Part shown: one piece after another, positions 6,360 through 7,181 of the stretch
Position numbering within the stretch: the first letter of the stretch is position 1
Layout of the letters: each line of letters begins with the position of its first letter
NCBI GenBank assembly: GCA_031254955.1
Contig: JAIRTK010000533.1
Coordinates: 1-7,181, forward strand
Length of the DNA: 7,181 bases
Source of the DNA: Opitutaceae bacterium
Lineage (GTDB): Bacteria; Verrucomicrobiota; Verrucomicrobiia; Opitutales; Opitutaceae
Direction: 5' to 3'
Translations under genes and position numbers: made by a program
Notes under the pieces: model-generated
Database searches by the model: none
What the model was told of the DNA's origin: nothing
The model's input: only the letters and a program-made list of their open reading frames with translations

Positions 6360-6800
6360 CTCGATCGCGATGACTTTGCCGTCCCTGAATTGCACGCGGG
6401 CCATTTCCTCGATGCGCGTGCGGTAAACCGGCTCGTGGATGGGCACGTAATAGGCGATCCAGCGCTTCGCATGCGGATCGTAGGACATGTGCCGGCGGTA
6501 TCCGACAAAGCGCGTGCCGGCGTATTCCTGGTAATAATTGTTATAGATCCACGTGGTGTCCGCCCCGCCGGACGTGACTTTCTCCTTCACATGGTCGGGT
6601 TTGCCGAGCGCCATGTAAACCATGTCGATCGTGTAATCAAGCCCGACCACGCCTTGGCGGATGCTGGCCTGCTCCTCGGGCGTGAGGGTGTCGAAAACAG
6701 AGGCCTTTTCCTTGATGCGGCTGCTGACGGTGCTGCATCCGGCAAAAACGAGCGCAAACAACGCCACGGCGAGCGCGGGGATGAGAGTGGTTGTTTTCAT
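6348..6800 (-). CDS. Small outer-membrane-type lipoprotein, weakly BamE/SmpA-like
   Basis: 150 residues from ATG 6800 to TAA at 6350-6348. The N-terminus is a type II signal peptide: MKTTT, a hydrophobic core, then lipobox Phe-Ala-Gly-Cys with Cys22 as the lipidated residue. Phe at -3 is less common than Leu. The mature part has LTPEEQASIRQG, then MVYMALGKPDHV, then a Trp-Ile-Tyr strand and many aromatic residues. The order helix, ALGKPD-like turn, W-Y strand recalls the BamE/SmpA fold, but I see no decisive signature, so the function is unassigned. An upstream extension of 68 residues from 7004 is open but starts inside the palindromic element and would bury the signal peptide. No clear Shine-Dalgarno is visible. 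A promoter is most likely in the AT-rich stretch 6898-6930, which overlaps the palindromic element. Confidence 0.8.
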   Translation of the reverse strand: MKTTTLIPALAVALFALVFAGCSTVSSRIKEKASVFDTLTPEEQASIRQGVVGLDYTIDMVYMALGKPDHVKEKVTSGGADTTWIYNNYYQEYAGTRFVGYRRHMSYDPHAKRWIAYYVPIHEPVYRTRIEEMARVQFRDGKVIAIEQPK

Positions 6801-6930
6801 GAGAAAAATGACCCGAGGAAAGCGGATGCGTTCCTCATGGCGTCGGCAAAGCTTTCCAACCGCAAGCGCTTCGTCTGGAGCCTGTCTCATACCCTTTCCT
6901 AATAAAAATCCCACAATGGAAGCCGTTAAA
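6801..6930 (-). promoter_or_regulatory. Upstream region of the lipoprotein gene, likely promoter
   Basis: The segment 6895-6930 is much richer in A and T than its surroundings and is the obvious place for a minus-strand promoter. Possible pairs, such as TTAACG followed 18 bp later by TTATTA on the minus strand, are poor matches, so I do not fix the boxes. Much of it belongs to the left arm of the palindromic element. Confidence 0.25.
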
Positions 6931-7098
6931 GGTAGGGCGAGGCGTGCCCGCCGGGCCGGGGGTGGGGGCCCACCCCCGCCCGCCTCCCCGCGCGCGCTGC
7001 ACACGCCTCGGCGGGACGCCTCGCCCTACCCGACAGACACCCGCGCGCCGGGAAAGGGTGTTACAGGGATTTTCGCGCGAGGTTGTGAGACAGATTCC
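6877..7098. mobile_element. Possible MITE-like element with terminal inverted repeats
   Basis: The left end, 6877-6912, and the reverse complement of the right end, 7066-7098, match at 14 of the first 18 positions. They share CTGTCTCA and, further in, AAAATCCC. Between them sits the 100-bp palindrome 6931-7030, roughly centred. A short, non-coding, inverted-repeat-bounded unit between two genes fits a MITE or REPIN-type element moved by a transposase encoded elsewhere. I see no target-site duplication, so mobility is inferred. Confidence 0.45.
6931..7030. repeat. 100-bp nested inverted repeat
   Basis: The outer arms GGTAGGGCGAGGCGT (6931-6945) and ACGCCTCGCCCTACC (7016-7030) are perfect 15-bp complements. 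After one extra base the pairing continues for 7 bp (6947-6953 with 7009-7015). Nested inside is CGGGGGTGGG (6957-6966) against CCCACCCCCG (6969-6978), a perfect 10-bp inverted repeat. It lies downstream of the copper ATPase stop and upstream of the lipoprotein, so as RNA it could also protect or end the ATPase transcript. Confidence 0.85.
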
Positions 7099-7109
7099 TT
7101 GCGAAGTCT

Positions 7110-7181
7110 CTACAACCGAATCCGGCGCAGGCGGAGCGCATTTCCAACGACGCTGAGGGAACTGAGACTCATCGCCGCGGC
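7110..7181 (-). CDS. copA: Copper-type P1B ATPase, C-terminal fragment (cut by window edge)
   Basis: The window edge leaves only the last 23 codons, ending with TAG at 7112-7110. The peptide AAAMSLSSLSVV followed by GNALRLRR is the characteristic end of copper-translocating P1B-type ATPases. The MSLSS motif belongs to the last transmembrane helix; its Met and the Ser four residues later are membrane copper-site ligands in characterised CopA proteins. The enzyme uses ATP to export Cu(+) across the inner membrane. Everything upstream (metal-binding domains, CPC, DKTGT) lies outside the window, so related heavy-metal ATPases remain possible. The lipoprotein gene follows on the same strand but after a 309-bp gap filled by the palindromic element. 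Confidence 0.8.
   Translation of the reverse strand, partial: AAAMSLSSLSVVGNALRLRRIRL

Noticed and set aside
5949..6902. A 317-codon plus-strand frame through the repeats and antisense to the lipoprotein
   Set aside because: Its first third is translated repeat DNA and the rest is antisense to a gene with a signal peptide and lipobox.

Overview
The window looks like a chromosomal stretch of a GC-rich, Gram-negative bacterium, most likely of the Verrucomicrobiota (Opitutaceae-like). The reasons are strong G/C bias at third codon positions, starts without clear Shine-Dalgarno sequences, a secreted pectin-type lyase, a Gly-rich C-terminal sorting tail, and intergenic DNA packed with short dispersed repeats. 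The lineage is inferred from style of sequence and was not tested by any search.

Layout. 1-422: an 18-bp tandem array, a perfect-arm TGTTAA/TTAACA inverted repeat overlapping a possible -35 box, and a GC-rich hairpin with a short T-run. 423-3191 (+): a secreted 922-residue protein of the exo-rhamnogalacturonan lyase (PcRGLX/YetA, PL26-like) family. 3184-3466: a 17-bp tandem array running across the lyase stop codon, then hairpins and a dispersed repeat, between two convergent genes. 3467-3835 (-): a small XRE-family helix-turn-helix regulator. 3836-3972: the divergent promoter region, where an 18-bp near-perfect palindrome lies inside the spacer of a good sigma-70-type promoter. 3973-5931 (+): a 652-residue exported modular protein with a signal peptide, an InlB-B/Flg_new-like repeat, a BACON-like beta domain, a six-blade NHL-type propeller and a Gly/Ser linker plus hydrophobic C-terminal anchor. 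5932-6347: several copies of dispersed intergenic repeats. 6348-6800 (-): a 150-residue lipoprotein with a weak BamE/SmpA-like look. 6877-7098: a MITE-like nested palindromic element. 7110-7181 (-): the last 23 codons of a copper-type P1B ATPase, cut by the window edge.

How the genes may work together. The lyase would act on rhamnogalacturonan in the periplasm or outside the cell and may be controlled through the upstream inverted repeat. The XRE regulator and the modular surface protein look like a divergent regulator/target pair sharing one operator. The lipoprotein and the ATPase are both on the minus strand but are separated by the palindromic element, so they are probably separate units. 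The clearest unusual signals are the operator inside the divergent promoter, the nested palindromic element, and the related repeat families that fill every intergenic gap.
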